Source: Pseudomonas sp. N40(2020)
GTDB lineage: Bacteria > Pseudomonadota > Gammaproteobacteria > Pseudomonadales > Pseudomonadaceae
NCBI RefSeq assembly: GCF_014472415.1
Contig: NZ_JACSZV010000021.1
Location: forward strand, 1-64,000
Length of the DNA stretch: 64,000 bases
Direction: 5' to 3'
Made by a program: the position numbers and the translations under genes. The notes beneath the pieces were generated by a model. It had not been told where the DNA came from. It worked only from the letters and a program-made list of their open reading frames with translations, and made no database searches. Of this stretch, positions 8,558 to 22,608 are shown one piece after another. The number at the start of each line of letters is the position of its first letter. Within the stretch, counting starts at the first letter, position 1.

Positions 8558-11500
8558 TCAGTCGAACATGAAGAGGGCGTCATTGCTGAACTGCGCCTCA
8601 AACCGACCCGCCGGCATCGGCCTTCCAAACAGATACCCCTGAACCTCATCGCAGCCATGCTCACGCAGGAAGTCGAGCTGCTCATGGGTTTCCACACCCT
8701 CGGCAATCACCGCCAGATTCAAGCTGTGGGCCATGGCGATGATCGCCCGGGCTATCTGCGCGTCCTGTTCGCCGGACGGCAAACCGTCGACGAAGGTGCG
8801 GTCGATCTTCAACACGTCGATCGGGAATTGCTTGAGGTAGTTCAGCGATGAATAACCGGTGCCGAAGTCGTCGACCGCGATGCTCAGGCCAAGGTTTTTC
8901 AGCCCGGCGAGAATCTGCATGGCTTCGCTGACCTCGCGCATCAGGATACTTTCGGTCAGTTCCAGCTCCAGGCATGCCGGCGGCAGGCCGGTTTCGCGCA
9001 GGATGGTGGCGATCCGCGTGCCGAGTTGGCCATCGGAGAACTGCCGCGCCGAGATGTTCACCGACACCTTTGGCACGCGCACGCGGCTCTGGTGCCAGGT
9101 CTTGAGCTGACGGCAGGCCTCGCTGATCACCCAGTCGCCGACGTCCACCACCAGTCCGAGTTCTTCCAGCACCGGAATGAAATCCCCCGGCGGCACCAGC
9201 CCACGACGCGGATGACGCCAGCGCAGCAGGGCTTCGGCGCCGGTCAGGCGCTTGCCGTCGCCGCTGAATTGGGGTTGGTAATACAGGACGAATTCGTTCT
9301 GCTCCAAGGCATGGCGCAGGTCGCTTTCCAGCTCCAGACGCTCCAGCGCACTGGCGTTCATGTCGGCCTGATAGAACTGGAAGTTGTTCTTGCCGCGCTC
9401 TTTGGCGTGGTACATCGCGGTGTCGGCGTTCTTCATCAACTGGCTGAGTTCGTTGCCGTCCTGCGGACTCAGGGCGATGCCGATACTAGCGGTGACGAAG
9501 AACTCGCGACCCTCAAGCACGAACGGTCGTACCAGACTGCCGAGAATCTGCTCGGCCACATGGATCGCCCGGTTCAGCGCCAGCTCCCGACTTGAGCGGT
9601 GCTGCAGCAGGAGAGTGAACTCATCGCCACCCATCCGCGCCACGGTGTCGTCATCGTCGACGCAGGCCAGCAGGCGTGTGGCCATGTCTTTCAACATGCG
9701 GTCGCCGGCGGCATGGCCGAGGGAGTCATTGATCGGTTTGAAACGGTCGAGGTCGAGAAACATCAGCACCACCCACGACTTCTGCCGCTCGGCTGCTTGC
9801 AGCGCAGTGTGCAGGCGATCCTGGAACAGTGTGCGGTTGGGCAGATGGGTCAGGGCGTCGTAATAGGCGAGGCGGTGGATGCGCTGTTCGCTGGCCTTGC
9901 GCTCGCTGATGTCGCTGAAGAAGCACACGTAACTGGCCAGATCACCCTCGTCGTCGAGCACGGCGGTGATGCCGACCCACGCCGGGTAGTGCTCGCCGTT
10001 GCGGCGTTTGAGCCAGACTTCGCCTTCCCACGTACTGTGCTGATGCAGTTGCTTGAGCACGTAACGCAGGTGCGCATCCTGTTGCTCGTCGACGGTGAGC
10101 ATGTTGGGCAATTGGTCGAGCACTTCCGCCACCGCGTAACCGCTGACCCGACTGAACGCCTCGTTGGCCTGGACGATGTAACCGGCCGGGTCGGTGATCA
10201 GGATCGCCGACGTCGAGTGTTCGAATACCGTGGCGGCCATGCGCAAATCTTTCTCGGCGCGGCGCTGCTGACTGATGTCGCGACCAACGCCGAGCACGCC
10301 TTCGAACGCGCCGTGTTCGTCCCACACCAGCACCAGACGCAGTTCGATCGGGATCTTGCGGCCATCGGCGCGCAGGCAGTCGAACAGGAACAGTTGGGTC
10401 TGCACCTGATTGCGCAAAATGGCTAACTGTTCGGGTTTATCCAGGGCTTTGCTGACGCGATCCATCAGTGTGTAGATGCCGCTCAGTTGCTGCGGGTTGG
10501 CGATGGTCGATTGCCAGCCGTTCTGGAAAATCCATTCGGCGTCGTAGCCCAGCACCGCTTGCACCGACGGGCTGACGTAGTTCAGCGAGAGCTTGCTGTC
10601 GGTGGAGAAGATCACGTCGCTGATGCTTTCGGCGAGCATCCGGTAGCGCTGCTCGCTGTCGCGCAGGGATTCGCTGGCTTCTATCTGTTCGGTGATGTCC
10701 TTGGCCACGCCGATGATCCGCGTGACCTGATCGTGCTTGTCCCGGGCCAGTGCCTGTTCACGAATGTCGAAGCGCCGCCATTCGCCGTCGCGATGGCGGA
10801 AGCGCAACTGGCACTGCAACAGTTGGCTGTAACCGGCGTGGCGCTGCATCTGCCGTGAGCGATGGTAATAGTCGGCGTCTTCCGGGTGCAGGAGAATTTC
10901 CCAGAAGTACTCGCCCATCTGATGCAGTTCGGTGCGGTTGTAACCGAGGGTCTGGCCGAGATGGTGGTTGCTGAAAATCATCCGCTGGCTGATCACATCC
11001 TGCACGTACAGATGATCCGGCACGGTGCGCACCACGTCCGACCAGAAGCCCTCGCGCTCCAGCAGCGACAGCTCGATCAGCTTGCGGCTGGTGATGTCGT
11101 TGATACTCAGGATCACCGCTTTATAGTCGTGCCGCTCGGTCGGCAGGCGCAGCACCATCCACAGGTGTTGATCGCGACCGTTGATGTCCGGGAGTTTGAT
11201 TTCCAGTTCCAGCTGCTTTTGTTGCTGGAGCACCGCGTCGAGTACTTGATGGCCGATCGCGCAGTGACGATGTGGATGACCGTCGATCAACAACTGCCAG
11301 GCGTGTTCGCAGGAATTGACATTGAGCAATTGCAGCGCGACCTGATTGACCTCGGTGACGCGCAGTTCCTGCAGCAATTGCTGGCGCTGTTGCGGCTGGT
11401 CCAGCCAGGCCTTGAGCTGGTCGCTGGTCTGGATCTGCGCCTTGTCGAAAATCTGCTTGAGCCCGGACAGATCGAGCACGCACAGGGCCACCCCGGTACC

Positions 11501-12406
11501 GTCGAAAATGTCCTGATAGCGGCGGCGGCCTTCATGTAATTGGCGCTGACGCCGGCGCATGTTCAGTAGCGCGATCACCGGTAGCATCGAGAACGCCAGG
11601 CCCAGCAGGCATTTGCCGATGAACGCCGGCAGCAACTCCTCCAGCACGCGCTGGCGGTCGAACAGGCCACGCAATTGCCAATCACTGCTGCTCAGCGGCA
11701 CGGTGAGTACGGTGTTGGCCAGATCGTCCGGGCTCAGCACGCCAGGCTTGGCGGATGACAGGGCTTCGTCGCGACTGATGATCTGATGGTTGATACGGTT
11801 TTCCACCAGCCACAGCGGACGCAGGCCGGTTTCACTCTGCTTGGTCAGCGAGTCGAAGAACGTCGGCGTCAGGCGCAAAGCCCAGTAGGCGCGGGTACTG
11901 CCGCTGGCCTGATGCAACAACAGATGCACCACCGAGCCATCGTCGGCGTTACTGAAATAGTGCGCCTGGGCGCGGCTGCGGCGTACCAGTTCGGTGAGGT
12001 AGCTGGCGTCGGAGCTGTCGGCGGCGCTGTCGCTGATAATACGCCCGGAAGGGCTGAGCAACGCGAGGCTGCGCAGGTCAGGCAGCGATTGCTGGAGCTT
12101 GCGCAGCAACTGCTGCTGTTCGTCGGCCGATTGCGGTTGTTCGACGATCGGTAGCAGATTGAGGGCGATTTGCGCATTCAGCGCCATGTTCAGGCTGACC
12201 TGCGAGGCGAGGTCGGCGGTGTAATCGATGGTGTACTGGCGCTGGTTATTCTGGGTTTCGCGCAGTTGATCGAGCAGTTGCCAGAACAGCAGCGCCAGCA
12301 GCAAAAGCACGAGTGTCGCCAGCGCACCCTTTAATGTCCCGCGCAGGGGCGAGCCGGGCGCCGGTTGGGTGCTGCTCACAGAGGCTGGCGGAGTGACATT
12401 GGACAA
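8558..12406 (-). CDS. morA: MorA-type membrane GGDEF-EAL protein
   Basis: A 1282-residue inner-membrane c-di-GMP enzyme. An N-terminal helix (about 28-48) and a second one (about 262-282) enclose a periplasmic sensor of about 215 residues. Four or so PAS/PAC modules follow, then a GGDEF diguanylate cyclase ([10 protein letters not shown], about residue 925) and an EAL phosphodiesterase (EALLRWRHP, about 1057; [19 protein letters not shown] and LKIDRTF further on). Both active-site motifs are intact, so both activities are possible. The inhibitory RxxD site before GGDEF is replaced by DDDD. The gene lies next to glyA as morA does in P. aeruginosa, where MorA affects flagella and biofilm. The gene stands alone. 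The symbol rests on architecture and synteny. Confidence 0.82.
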   Translation of the reverse strand: MSNVTPPASVSSTQPAPGSPLRGTLKGALATLVLLLLALLFWQLLDQLRETQNNQRQYTIDYTADLASQVSLNMALNAQIALNLLPIVEQPQSADEQQQLLRKLQQSLPDLRSLALLSPSGRIISDSAADSSDASYLTELVRRSRAQAHYFSNADDGSVVHLLLHQASGSTRAYWALRLTPTFFDSLTKQSETGLRPLWLVENRINHQIISRDEALSSAKPGVLSPDDLANTVLTVPLSSSDWQLRGLFDRQRVLEELLPAFIGKCLLGLAFSMLPVIALLNMRRRQRQLHEGRRRYQDIFDGTGVALCVLDLSGLKQIFDKAQIQTSDQLKAWLDQPQQRQQLLQELRVTEVNQVALQLLNVNSCEHAWQLLIDGHPHRHCAIGHQVLDAVLQQQKQLELEIKLPDINGRDQHLWMVLRLPTERHDYKAVILSINDITSRKLIELSLLEREGFWSDVVRTVPDHLYVQDVISQRMIFSNHHLGQTLGYNRTELHQMGEYFWEILLHPEDADYYHRSRQMQRHAGYSQLLQCQLRFRHRDGEWRRFDIREQALARDKHDQVTRIIGVAKDITEQIEASESLRDSEQRYRMLAESISDVIFSTDSKLSLNYVSPSVQAVLGYDAEWIFQNGWQSTIANPQQLSGIYTLMDRVSKALDKPEQLAILRNQVQTQLFLFDCLRADGRKIPIELRLVLVWDEHGAFEGVLGVGRDISQQRRAEKDLRMAATVFEHSTSAILITDPAGYIVQANEAFSRVSGYAVAEVLDQLPNMLTVDEQQDAHLRYVLKQLHQHSTWEGEVWLKRRNGEHYPAWVGITAVLDDEGDLASYVCFFSDISERKASEQRIHRLAYYDALTHLPNRTLFQDRLHTALQAAERQKSWVVLMFLDLDRFKPINDSLGHAAGDRMLKDMATRLLACVDDDDTVARMGGDEFTLLLQHRSSRELALNRAIHVAEQILGSLVRPFVLEGREFFVTASIGIALSPQDGNELSQLMKNADTAMYHAKERGKNNFQFYQADMNASALERLELESDLRHALEQNEFVLYYQPQFSGDGKRLTGAEALLRWRHPRRGLVPPGDFIPVLEELGLVVDVGDWVISEACRQLKTWHQSRVRVPKVSVNISARQFSDGQLGTRIATILRETGLPPACLELELTESILMREVSEAMQILAGLKNLGLSIAVDDFGTGYSSLNYLKQFPIDVLKIDRTFVDGLPSGEQDAQIARAIIAMAHSLNLAVIAEGVETHEQLDFLREHGCDEVQGYLFGRPMPAGRFEAQFSNDALFMFD

Positions 12407-12692
12407 GCTGTAATCCTGCGATCTGGCTGGACTGGCGCGACGTGCACTATAAGCCGGACGCCCAAAGGGCGGCTAGCATGCCTTGAGTCGTGGCGAAGTG
12501 CCAGCCCATCGCGGCTGGACTGCCTTCCGTCAATCAGGTAGCTTTGCCGGTTACGCGGGAGCGTTCCAGCTCCTAGAATCAGACTTTTTTCAGCGCGCAC
12601 GCATTGATCACCATCAAGTGAACGACGCGCACGGTCTGGCCGGGCATCGCCTGCGCTCCAATCATTCATCTGTCACTGACCCAAGGTTCTCC

Positions 12693-16498
<3,806 letters not shown>

Positions 16499-16569
16499 GG
16501 TGTCCTCCTCTTCATAGAGTTTGGGCCATGGTCGCCGGCATTTGGTTTCACTGGATGTCTGGAAGCGAC

Positions 16570-16926
16570 CTACTGCGAGCGATAAGCCCGCCCGGCGTCC
16601 TGGTCTTTCTGTTGCTGCCAGGCGCGTTCGCGTTCGTCCCAATGTTCGTTGCGATATTCTTCGCGACCCTTGTTTTCCAGCATTGCCTGACACTGGCGGA
16701 AGCCATCGGTCCAGCCTTCGGCGTACTGCTTGTCCTTGAGATAGCGCGGCACGTTCTTGCGGAATTCACCGCTGATCGAACCGGCCGCCTGGCGGCCGCT
16801 GACACAACCGTCATCGAAACCGTCGGCGAAGGCCGGTGGATAACCTTTGGCAATCAAATCTTCGTGAGTGGTCTGGCAACCGCTCAGCACCAGCAAAACG
16901 CCCAGCAAACCCGCACACCGCCACAT
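16570..16926 (-). CDS. Small lipoprotein of unknown function
   Basis: A 118-residue predicted lipoprotein. A short hydrophobic signal ends in the lipobox LSGC, with the acylated cysteine at residue 17. The mature part contains two related motifs, GFDDGCVSGRQAAG and GWTDGFRQCQAM, each with a G-[FW]-x-D-G core and one cysteine, which suggests an internal duplication and a disulfide. The C-terminal third is highly charged (REEYRNEHWDERERAW). The residue after the acylated cysteine is Q, so an outer-membrane location is expected. It lies 71 bases upstream of the Gre-like gene on the same strand and may share its transcript. I do not recognise a named function. Confidence 0.8.
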   Translation of the reverse strand: MWRCAGLLGVLLVLSGCQTTHEDLIAKGYPPAFADGFDDGCVSGRQAAGSISGEFRKNVPRYLKDKQYAEGWTDGFRQCQAMLENKGREEYRNEHWDERERAWQQQKDQDAGRAYRSQ

Positions 16927-17032
16927 CGCACTCTCCCGCGCCGGTTCTCGGCTTATGGGGAAAGTCTAGAAGGGGATTCGTTGGATGTTGGTGAAAGGCA
17001 TGTGAGTAATTCGTTGAGCGCTGCAATTCCCT

Positions 17033-17121
17033 TGTAGGAGTGAGCCTGCTCGCGATAGCAATCTGTCAGTTGATAACGATGTAGCTGACACACCGCTATC
17101 GCGAGCAGGCTCACTCCTACA
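17033..17121. repeat. REP doublet (BIME)
   Basis: Arms 17033-17059 and 17095-17121 are perfect 27-base inverted repeats (TGTAGGAGTGAGCCTGCTCG... and its complement). The centre holds GTCAGTTGAT and GCTGACACACCG as in the copies at 2919 and 22317. It separates the lipoprotein gene from the DUF4105 gene. Confidence 0.88.
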
Positions 17122-17143
17122 GGGGAAGGTCGGTGTATTCGGA

Positions 17144-19006
17144 TCAGTAGTGATACCACTTCACTTCTAGCATCACTTCAGTCTCCGGCGTGGCCAGATG
17201 ACTGAACTCACGCTGCGCACTCAAGCGCAAACCGAGGTTGCGTGACAACTCCCACTGCTGATTCAGACTCAGGCTGCGGCGCACTTCGCCATTGAAGAAG
17301 TAATCGCCCTTGGCTTCCAGGCTGAGATTGCCCAGCGGGTTTTTCCACAGCACGCCGGTATTGAAACCGCCCGCCGGGGAAACAAACTCGGCGAAGTCAT
17401 TGTTGTGTTCCACCCGCACCGTGCCGAGAGCAAAACCCAGCACATCGTCGCCCAGCGCCCACGTACCGCCACCACCGCCATTGACGTGGCTGACCAGCGT
17501 CTCGTCATCGTGTTTGCCCGGCACCCGCTCCAGGCCTCCGGTGACTTGCCACGACAGCGGCTGCAATAGCTCATTGCGAGGGGTTAGCGAGCGAATGGTC
17601 GCCAGATCCAGTTGCTGGAATTGCCACTGGTTGCCTTCGTACTGGCGCAGTTTCATCTGCAGGATTTCAATCTGCGCACCCAGCGGGAAGCTTTCGGCGT
17701 TGTCGTTGAGATCGTGATAGGCCATGCGCAAGCCGTACTCGCCAAATGCGCGGTCGCCTCGAGTACCGAGACCGGCCTGCCAGGTCCTTGATTCGTGGCC
17801 ATATTCGGGCAAGCCCGGTTGCGGGATTTCCAGCTCCGGCGCCGGATTTTTGTTGATTGCTCGCAGCAGTTCAAAACTGCGCTGCGCACGTTGTGGGTCG
17901 CGCTCCTGGCCGTTGGCGCGGTAGCGTTCCAGACGATACGCCGCGTCGATGATCAAGGCTTGGCGGGCGCGGGGCAGGGCCTTGAAGGTCGGGTCTTGCA
18001 AGACTTGCTGGTCGGCGCTGACTTTCAGCACCCACTGCTGATCTTCATCGCTTAACGGTTCGGCGCGACTGAGCAGTTCACGCTCGCGGGAGGGGCGGTA
18101 TTCGATGCTTTCGACCAGCCCGGCTTCTTTCACCGCTTTGACCGTGTCGGTAGGAATCGCGGTCAGCGGGAATTGTTCGGTCAGGCGCAGGCTCGGCCGC
18201 GCCACTTGCAGCAGTTCGAGCAAGCGGTAGGAGCAGTTTTCATCGAAGAAGAAGTAGTCGAACTGGATCTGCTTCAACTCCCACACATGTTCAACCATGC
18301 GCGCGGTTTCTTCTTGCGTCAGATTGAGTCGGTATTCCCACAGATCGCGGTTTTCCAGACTGCGGTATTCGGAGAGTTTTTCCTGATACGGCACCAGCGC
18401 GAACAGGCCCGGATAGCCACCCATCAAACCTTTCCAGGCGTAAAGGATGCTGTTGTCCGAACCTTCGATGTAAGCACCGAAGTTGATCGCGTAACTGAGC
18501 AGCGACGTCTTGTCGGCCTGCACGTCAGCCTGATCGATGCGCAGCAGCGTGTGGCCGAACATCGACGATGGGCTGTTGAGATAAGCCGCCGGGAAGATCA
18601 TCACCGCGCTGTGCGGCGAGACGTCCTTGAACCACTTTTTGTACTCGGCGCACGCAGGTGCCGGCAGATCGGTCAGGTTGAGCTGCGTTTTCAGCCAGCG
18701 CGTGCGCGCCGGGTAAACGCATTGTGCGTGTTGCTCGCCGAGGCTGGCCGGGGCATACAGTGCCTGAACGGTGGCGGCAAGTTCATGGTCGGGATGTTCG
18801 TTGCCGTCGTGCGCCAGAAAGAACTTCTTGTCGCTGACATAGCTGCGCCAGCCACCAAGCTTGGCGGTTTCGTAATGACCGAGGGAAATCCAGAAGCGGT
18901 CGTTGGCCAGTTGCTGCAAACGTTGAGGGTCGATGTTTGGCGCGGCGGACAGCGGGGCGCAGACACAGAGCGCCAGCCAGGCAAGGCGTTTGAGCATAGT
19001 CGGCAA
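17144..19006 (-). CDS. DUF4105 (Lnb-like) envelope protein
   Basis: A 620-residue exported protein. A signal peptide of about 21 residues ends at LSAA. The central DUF4105 domain is related to the periplasmic domain of the lipoprotein N-acyltransferase Lnb; it contains MFGHTLLRID, YAINFGA and FFFDENCSYRLLELLQ, whose H and C residues are candidates for catalysis. From about residue 400 the protein alternates short polar and hydrophobic stretches and ends in VKWYHY, as an outer-membrane beta-barrel would. So a surface or periplasmic acyl-transfer function is possible, but none is shown for this Pseudomonas group. A second start, three codons in, is possible. It follows the DUF3015 gene on the same strand, behind a terminator. 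Confidence 0.83.
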   Translation of the reverse strand: MPTMLKRLAWLALCVCAPLSAAPNIDPQRLQQLANDRFWISLGHYETAKLGGWRSYVSDKKFFLAHDGNEHPDHELAATVQALYAPASLGEQHAQCVYPARTRWLKTQLNLTDLPAPACAEYKKWFKDVSPHSAVMIFPAAYLNSPSSMFGHTLLRIDQADVQADKTSLLSYAINFGAYIEGSDNSILYAWKGLMGGYPGLFALVPYQEKLSEYRSLENRDLWEYRLNLTQEETARMVEHVWELKQIQFDYFFFDENCSYRLLELLQVARPSLRLTEQFPLTAIPTDTVKAVKEAGLVESIEYRPSRERELLSRAEPLSDEDQQWVLKVSADQQVLQDPTFKALPRARQALIIDAAYRLERYRANGQERDPQRAQRSFELLRAINKNPAPELEIPQPGLPEYGHESRTWQAGLGTRGDRAFGEYGLRMAYHDLNDNAESFPLGAQIEILQMKLRQYEGNQWQFQQLDLATIRSLTPRNELLQPLSWQVTGGLERVPGKHDDETLVSHVNGGGGGTWALGDDVLGFALGTVRVEHNNDFAEFVSPAGGFNTGVLWKNPLGNLSLEAKGDYFFNGEVRRSLSLNQQWELSRNLGLRLSAQREFSHLATPETEVMLEVKWYHY

Positions 19007-19046
19007 CTTAAACAGGAAAAAAACAAAAACCCAAAGAGGGACGGGC

Positions 19047-19081
19047 CAAAAAAATAAAACCCGCTTCCCGAAAGAAGCGGG
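19047..19081 (-). terminator. Terminator of the DUF3015 gene
   Basis: CCCGCTTC-CCGAAA-GAAGCGGG stem (19060-19081) followed, on the minus strand, by TTTTATTTTTTT. It lies between the DUF3015 and DUF4105 genes, so the latter needs readthrough or its own promoter. Confidence 0.88.
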
Positions 19082-19092
19082 CGGAGTCGAGC

Positions 19093-19581
19093 TTAAGCCT
19101 GAGTTGCGTACTTGGCCAGACGTGGGTCTGACTTCAGAACGGACAGGGTGTTGGTATGCACGTCTTCAGCGGTCACGTCAGCCTTGCTGAAGATCTGCTG
19201 GAAGTGCTCGTGAGTGACAGCAGCGAAGTGCGCACGGTCTTCCGGCGCCACGCCCAGTACCACGGCATAGGTAGTCAGCGCTTCGCCGTTACCTTTTGCC
19301 ATGTCTTCGGACAGCTCGTTCATCATGCCATTCATGGCAAACCAGGATTTGCCGCCGTAGGTCAGCGACGCGTTGGTCGAGCAACCGTTGGTGCCGGAAG
19401 TCATACCAAACGTGGCGTTACCGGAAGTGCCGTTGGTGGTGGATGCCAGGAAGTGAGCAGGGGTGCCACGCTGACCTTCGAACAGCATGTTGCCCCAGCC
19501 GCAATCCGGGCCGCCTGGAGCTTGCGCCATTGCGTTGATGGATACAGCGGTGAAGAGAGTACCGAGAAGAATCCGTTTCAT
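19093..19581 (-). CDS. DUF3015 periplasmic protein
   Basis: A 162-residue protein with a clear signal peptide (MKRILLGTLFTAVSINAMAQ, cleavage after AMA). The mature part starts PGGPDCGWGNMLFEG, contains a glycine/threonine-rich stretch (TTNGTSGNATFGMTSGTNGC) and a helical C-terminal half. The two conserved cysteines (in PDCGWG and TNGCS) probably form a disulfide. This matches the DUF3015 family, common in gamma-proteobacterial envelopes and without known function. It has its own terminator. The start is the ATG with the only plausible signal peptide. The region 19582-19858 upstream is about 277 bases and shows no gene. Confidence 0.88.
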   Translation of the reverse strand: MKRILLGTLFTAVSINAMAQAPGGPDCGWGNMLFEGQRGTPAHFLASTTNGTSGNATFGMTSGTNGCSTNASLTYGGKSWFAMNGMMNELSEDMAKGNGEALTTYAVVLGVAPEDRAHFAAVTHEHFQQIFSKADVTAEDVHTNTLSVLKSDPRLAKYATQA

Positions 19582-19858
19582 AGCTTTTATCTCTTTATGT
19601 GCATACCAATGGACAGGGTTCTGACACCTGACGGTGCCAGTGGGCCAGTATTAGTTCCAGCCGCGCAGTTTGGAGTTTAGGCACGTTCCTGGGGTTCCGT
19701 GAGTTTTTACAAAAGATTTGGCGATAACCCCGATTTCATGGGTGGCGGGACATGGGCAGCCGGTTGTCTATGCTTTGTCATAGGGCGCGCCTTGCCAGTG
19801 GGGCACAGGCAGCGCCAGAATGCCGCTATCTGCCCCGCCTGATTGTTAAGGAAGCCCG

Positions 19859-22297
19859 ATGCCTGATCCTGTTGCTGCCAGCCTGCGTATAGCGCCCGAA
19901 GCGCTGACCCGTCCGTTTTCCGCTGAACAGTTCAGCTTCACTACCACCAATGATCTGGAGCCCTTTCGCGGTGTGCTCGGCCAGGAACGTGCGGTCGAAG
20001 CCTTGCAGTTCGGCGTGGCCATGCCACGCCCCGGTTACAACGTATTCGTCATGGGCGAGCCCGGCACCGGTCGCTTCTCGTTCGTCAAACGCTACCTGAA
20101 AGCCGAAGGCAAACGCCTGCAGACCCCGGCGGACTGGGTTTACGTCAACAATTTCGATGAACCGCGCGAGCCCCGCGTGCTGGAGCTGCCATCGGGCACG
20201 GCCGGCGCGTTCATCGGTGATATCAACGGCTTGATCGACAACCTGCTGGCGACCTTCCCGGCGGTGTTCGAACACCCGTCCTACCAGCAAAAGAAAAGCG
20301 CCATCGACCGCGCCTTCAACCAGCGCTACGACAAGGCCCTCGACATCATCGAGCGTCTGGCCCTGGAAAAAGACGTCGCCCTGTACCGCGACAGCAGCAA
20401 CATCGCCTTCACGCCGATGCTCGACGGCAAGGCGCTGGATGAAGCTGAGTTCTCGCAGTTGCCGGAAGCCGATCGCGAGCGCTTTCATGAAGATATTTCC
20501 GGCCTTGAAGAGCGTCTGAACGAAGAACTCGCCAGCCTGCCGCAGTGGAAGCGTGAGTCGAACAACCAACTGCGTTCGCTCAACGAAGAAACCATCACCC
20601 TGGCCTTGCAGCCACTGCTGTCGCCGCTGTCGGAGAAGTACGCGGAAAACGCCGCTGTCTGCGGTTATCTGCAAGCGATGCAGGTGTACCTGCTGAAAAC
20701 CGTGGTCGAGCAACTGGTCGACGACAGCAAGACCGACGCCGTCGCGCGCAAGTTGCTGGAAGAGCAATACGCGCCGAGTCTGGTGGTTGGTCATCCGGCC
20801 AGTGGCGGTGCGCCGGTGGTGTTCGAGCCGCACCCTACTTACGAAAACCTGTTTGGCCGTATCGAATACACCACCGATCAGGGGGCGCTCTACACCACCT
20901 ATCGCCAGTTGCGTCCGGGTGCGCTGCACCGCGCCAACGGCGGTTTCCTGATTCTGGAAGCGGAAAAAATGCTCAGCGAGCCGTTCGTGTGGGATGCGCT
21001 CAAACGCGCTCTGCAATCGCGCAAGCTGAAAATGGAATCGCCGTTGGGCGAGATGGGTCGTTTCGCCACCGTGACCCTCAATCCGCAGCACATTCCGCTG
21101 CAGGTCAAAGTCATCATCATCGGTGCGCGGTCGCTCTACTACACGCTGCAAGACCTCGATCCGGACTTCCAGGAGATGTTCCGCGTCCTGGTCGACTTCG
21201 ACGAAGACATTCCGATGGTCGACGAGAGCCTTGAGCAATTCGCCCAGTTGCTGAAAACCCGTACGTCGGAAGAAGGCATGGCGCCACTGACCGCCGATGC
21301 GGTCGCACGTCTGGCGACGTACAGCGCGCGTCTGGCCGAGCATCAGGGGCGCTTGTCGGCGCGCATTGGCGATCTGTTCCAGTTGGTCAGCGAAGCGGAT
21401 TTCATTCGTCACCTGGCCGGCGATGAAATGACCGATGCCGGTCATATCGAACGTGCCCTGAAAGCCAAGGCCACTCGTACAGGTCGTGTGTCGGCGCGGA
21501 TTCTCGACGACATGCTCGCCGGGATCATCCTGATCGACACCGACGGCGCGGCGGTCGGCAAATGCAACGGTCTGACCGTGCTCGAAGTCGGTGACTCGGC
21601 GTTCGGTGTGCCGGCGCGGATTTCCGCCACGGTGTACCCGGGCGGCAGCGGTATCGTCGACATCGAGCGTGAGGTCAACCTCGGCCAGCCGATCCACTCC
21701 AAAGGCGTGATGATCCTCACCGGGTATCTGGGCAGCCGTTACGCTCAGGAATTCCCGTTGGCAATTTCCGCGAGTATCGCGCTGGAGCAATCCTACGGTT
21801 ACGTCGATGGCGACAGTGCATCGCTGGGCGAGGCGTGCACGCTGATTTCGGCGTTGTCGAAAACCCCGCTCAAGCAGTGCTTTGCGATCACCGGCTCGAT
21901 CAACCAGTTCGGCGAGGTGCAGGCAGTTGGCGGGGTCAACGAGAAAATCGAAGGCTTCTTCCGCCTCTGCGAAGCACGCGGGCTGACCGGCGAGCAGGGT
22001 GCGATCATTCCGCAGGCCAACGTCGCCACGCTGATGCTCGACGAGAAAGTGCTGGCGGCGGTGCGCGCCGGGCAGTTCCACGTTTACGCAGTGCGTCAGG
22101 CCGACGAGGCGTTGAGCCTGCTGGTCGGCGAGCCGGCCGGTGAACCGGATGCTGACGGTCAATTCCCTGAAGGCAGCGTCAACGCGCGGGTGGTTGAGCG
22201 TCTGCGCGTGATTGCCGAGATGATCAGTGAAGAAGATCTGAAAGAGGCCGAGAAGGAACTGGCGCAGGAGGCGTTGGCGGAAGCCAAACCGGCGTAA
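19859..22297 (+). CDS. Lon-like (S16) protease with degenerate ATPase motifs
   Basis: An 812-residue cytoplasmic protein of the AAA/Lon-like family (YcbZ/LonB-type, PA4576-like). The N-terminal and AAA part carries GEPGTGRFSF where Walker A (GxxGxGK[ST]) would be, with R for the lysine, and FLILEAEKML at the Walker B place without the usual DE. A long helical insertion spans about residues 110-300. The C-terminal S16 protease domain is intact: catalytic serine in GDSASLGEA (about residue 653) and lysine in GGVNEKIEGFF (about 696). So proteolysis is expected while ATP use is doubtful. The start ATG directly follows AAGGAAGCCCG. A single gene, with a REP doublet behind it. Substrates are unknown. 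Confidence 0.87.
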   Translation: MPDPVAASLRIAPEALTRPFSAEQFSFTTTNDLEPFRGVLGQERAVEALQFGVAMPRPGYNVFVMGEPGTGRFSFVKRYLKAEGKRLQTPADWVYVNNFDEPREPRVLELPSGTAGAFIGDINGLIDNLLATFPAVFEHPSYQQKKSAIDRAFNQRYDKALDIIERLALEKDVALYRDSSNIAFTPMLDGKALDEAEFSQLPEADRERFHEDISGLEERLNEELASLPQWKRESNNQLRSLNEETITLALQPLLSPLSEKYAENAAVCGYLQAMQVYLLKTVVEQLVDDSKTDAVARKLLEEQYAPSLVVGHPASGGAPVVFEPHPTYENLFGRIEYTTDQGALYTTYRQLRPGALHRANGGFLILEAEKMLSEPFVWDALKRALQSRKLKMESPLGEMGRFATVTLNPQHIPLQVKVIIIGARSLYYTLQDLDPDFQEMFRVLVDFDEDIPMVDESLEQFAQLLKTRTSEEGMAPLTADAVARLATYSARLAEHQGRLSARIGDLFQLVSEADFIRHLAGDEMTDAGHIERALKAKATRTGRVSARILDDMLAGIILIDTDGAAVGKCNGLTVLEVGDSAFGVPARISATVYPGGSGIVDIEREVNLGQPIHSKGVMILTGYLGSRYAQEFPLAISASIALEQSYGYVDGDSASLGEACTLISALSKTPLKQCFAITGSINQFGEVQAVGGVNEKIEGFFRLCEARGLTGEQGAIIPQANVATLMLDEKVLAAVRAGQFHVYAVRQADEALSLLVGEPAGEPDADGQFPEGSVNARVVERLRVIAEMISEEDLKEAEKELAQEALAEAKPA

Positions 22298-22316
22298 GCC
22301 ATTACACGGTTAAAAC

Positions 22317-22406
22317 TGTAGGAGCGAGCCTGCTCGCGATCACGGTGTATCAGTCGACATTTCCATCAACTGACACACCGTGATCGCGAGCAGGCTCACT
22401 CCTACA
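22317..22406. repeat. REP doublet (BIME)
   Basis: Arms of 32 bases with one mismatch (TGTAGGAGCGAGCCTGCTCG... against its complement) around a centre ending AACTGACACACCG. It lies behind the Lon-like gene. The rest of the 311-base gap up to 22608 shows no gene; a region around 22500-22560 is A+T-richer and may hold the promoter of the next gene. Confidence 0.87.
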
Positions 22407-22608
22407 TTTGTTTTGTGTCGATCTTCGGGAAAAGTGCCATCACTCTGGCGCCAATATTCACACAATGACCATTCGGCGCCTTCTGGTTCCATAAAGCTTG
22501 CGCGGCGAACTTTTCTTCTATTCTCAGCTCAAGGATATCGACAGTATCACTGGATCGAGCCAGTCCTCCCGTGAGGGCTGAATACCGGCTTCACCGAGGG
22601 TCGCCGCC

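Noticed and set aside
12483..12692. Upstream extension of ettA
   Set aside because: Homologues begin MAQYVFTM at 12693; the extra 70 codons resemble nothing in the family.
19826..22162. Very long open frame on the minus strand, opposite the Lon-like gene
   Set aside because: It lies fully antisense to a well-recognised protein, has a composition rich in R, H, Q and G without a domain, and is a by-product of high GC at third codon positions.
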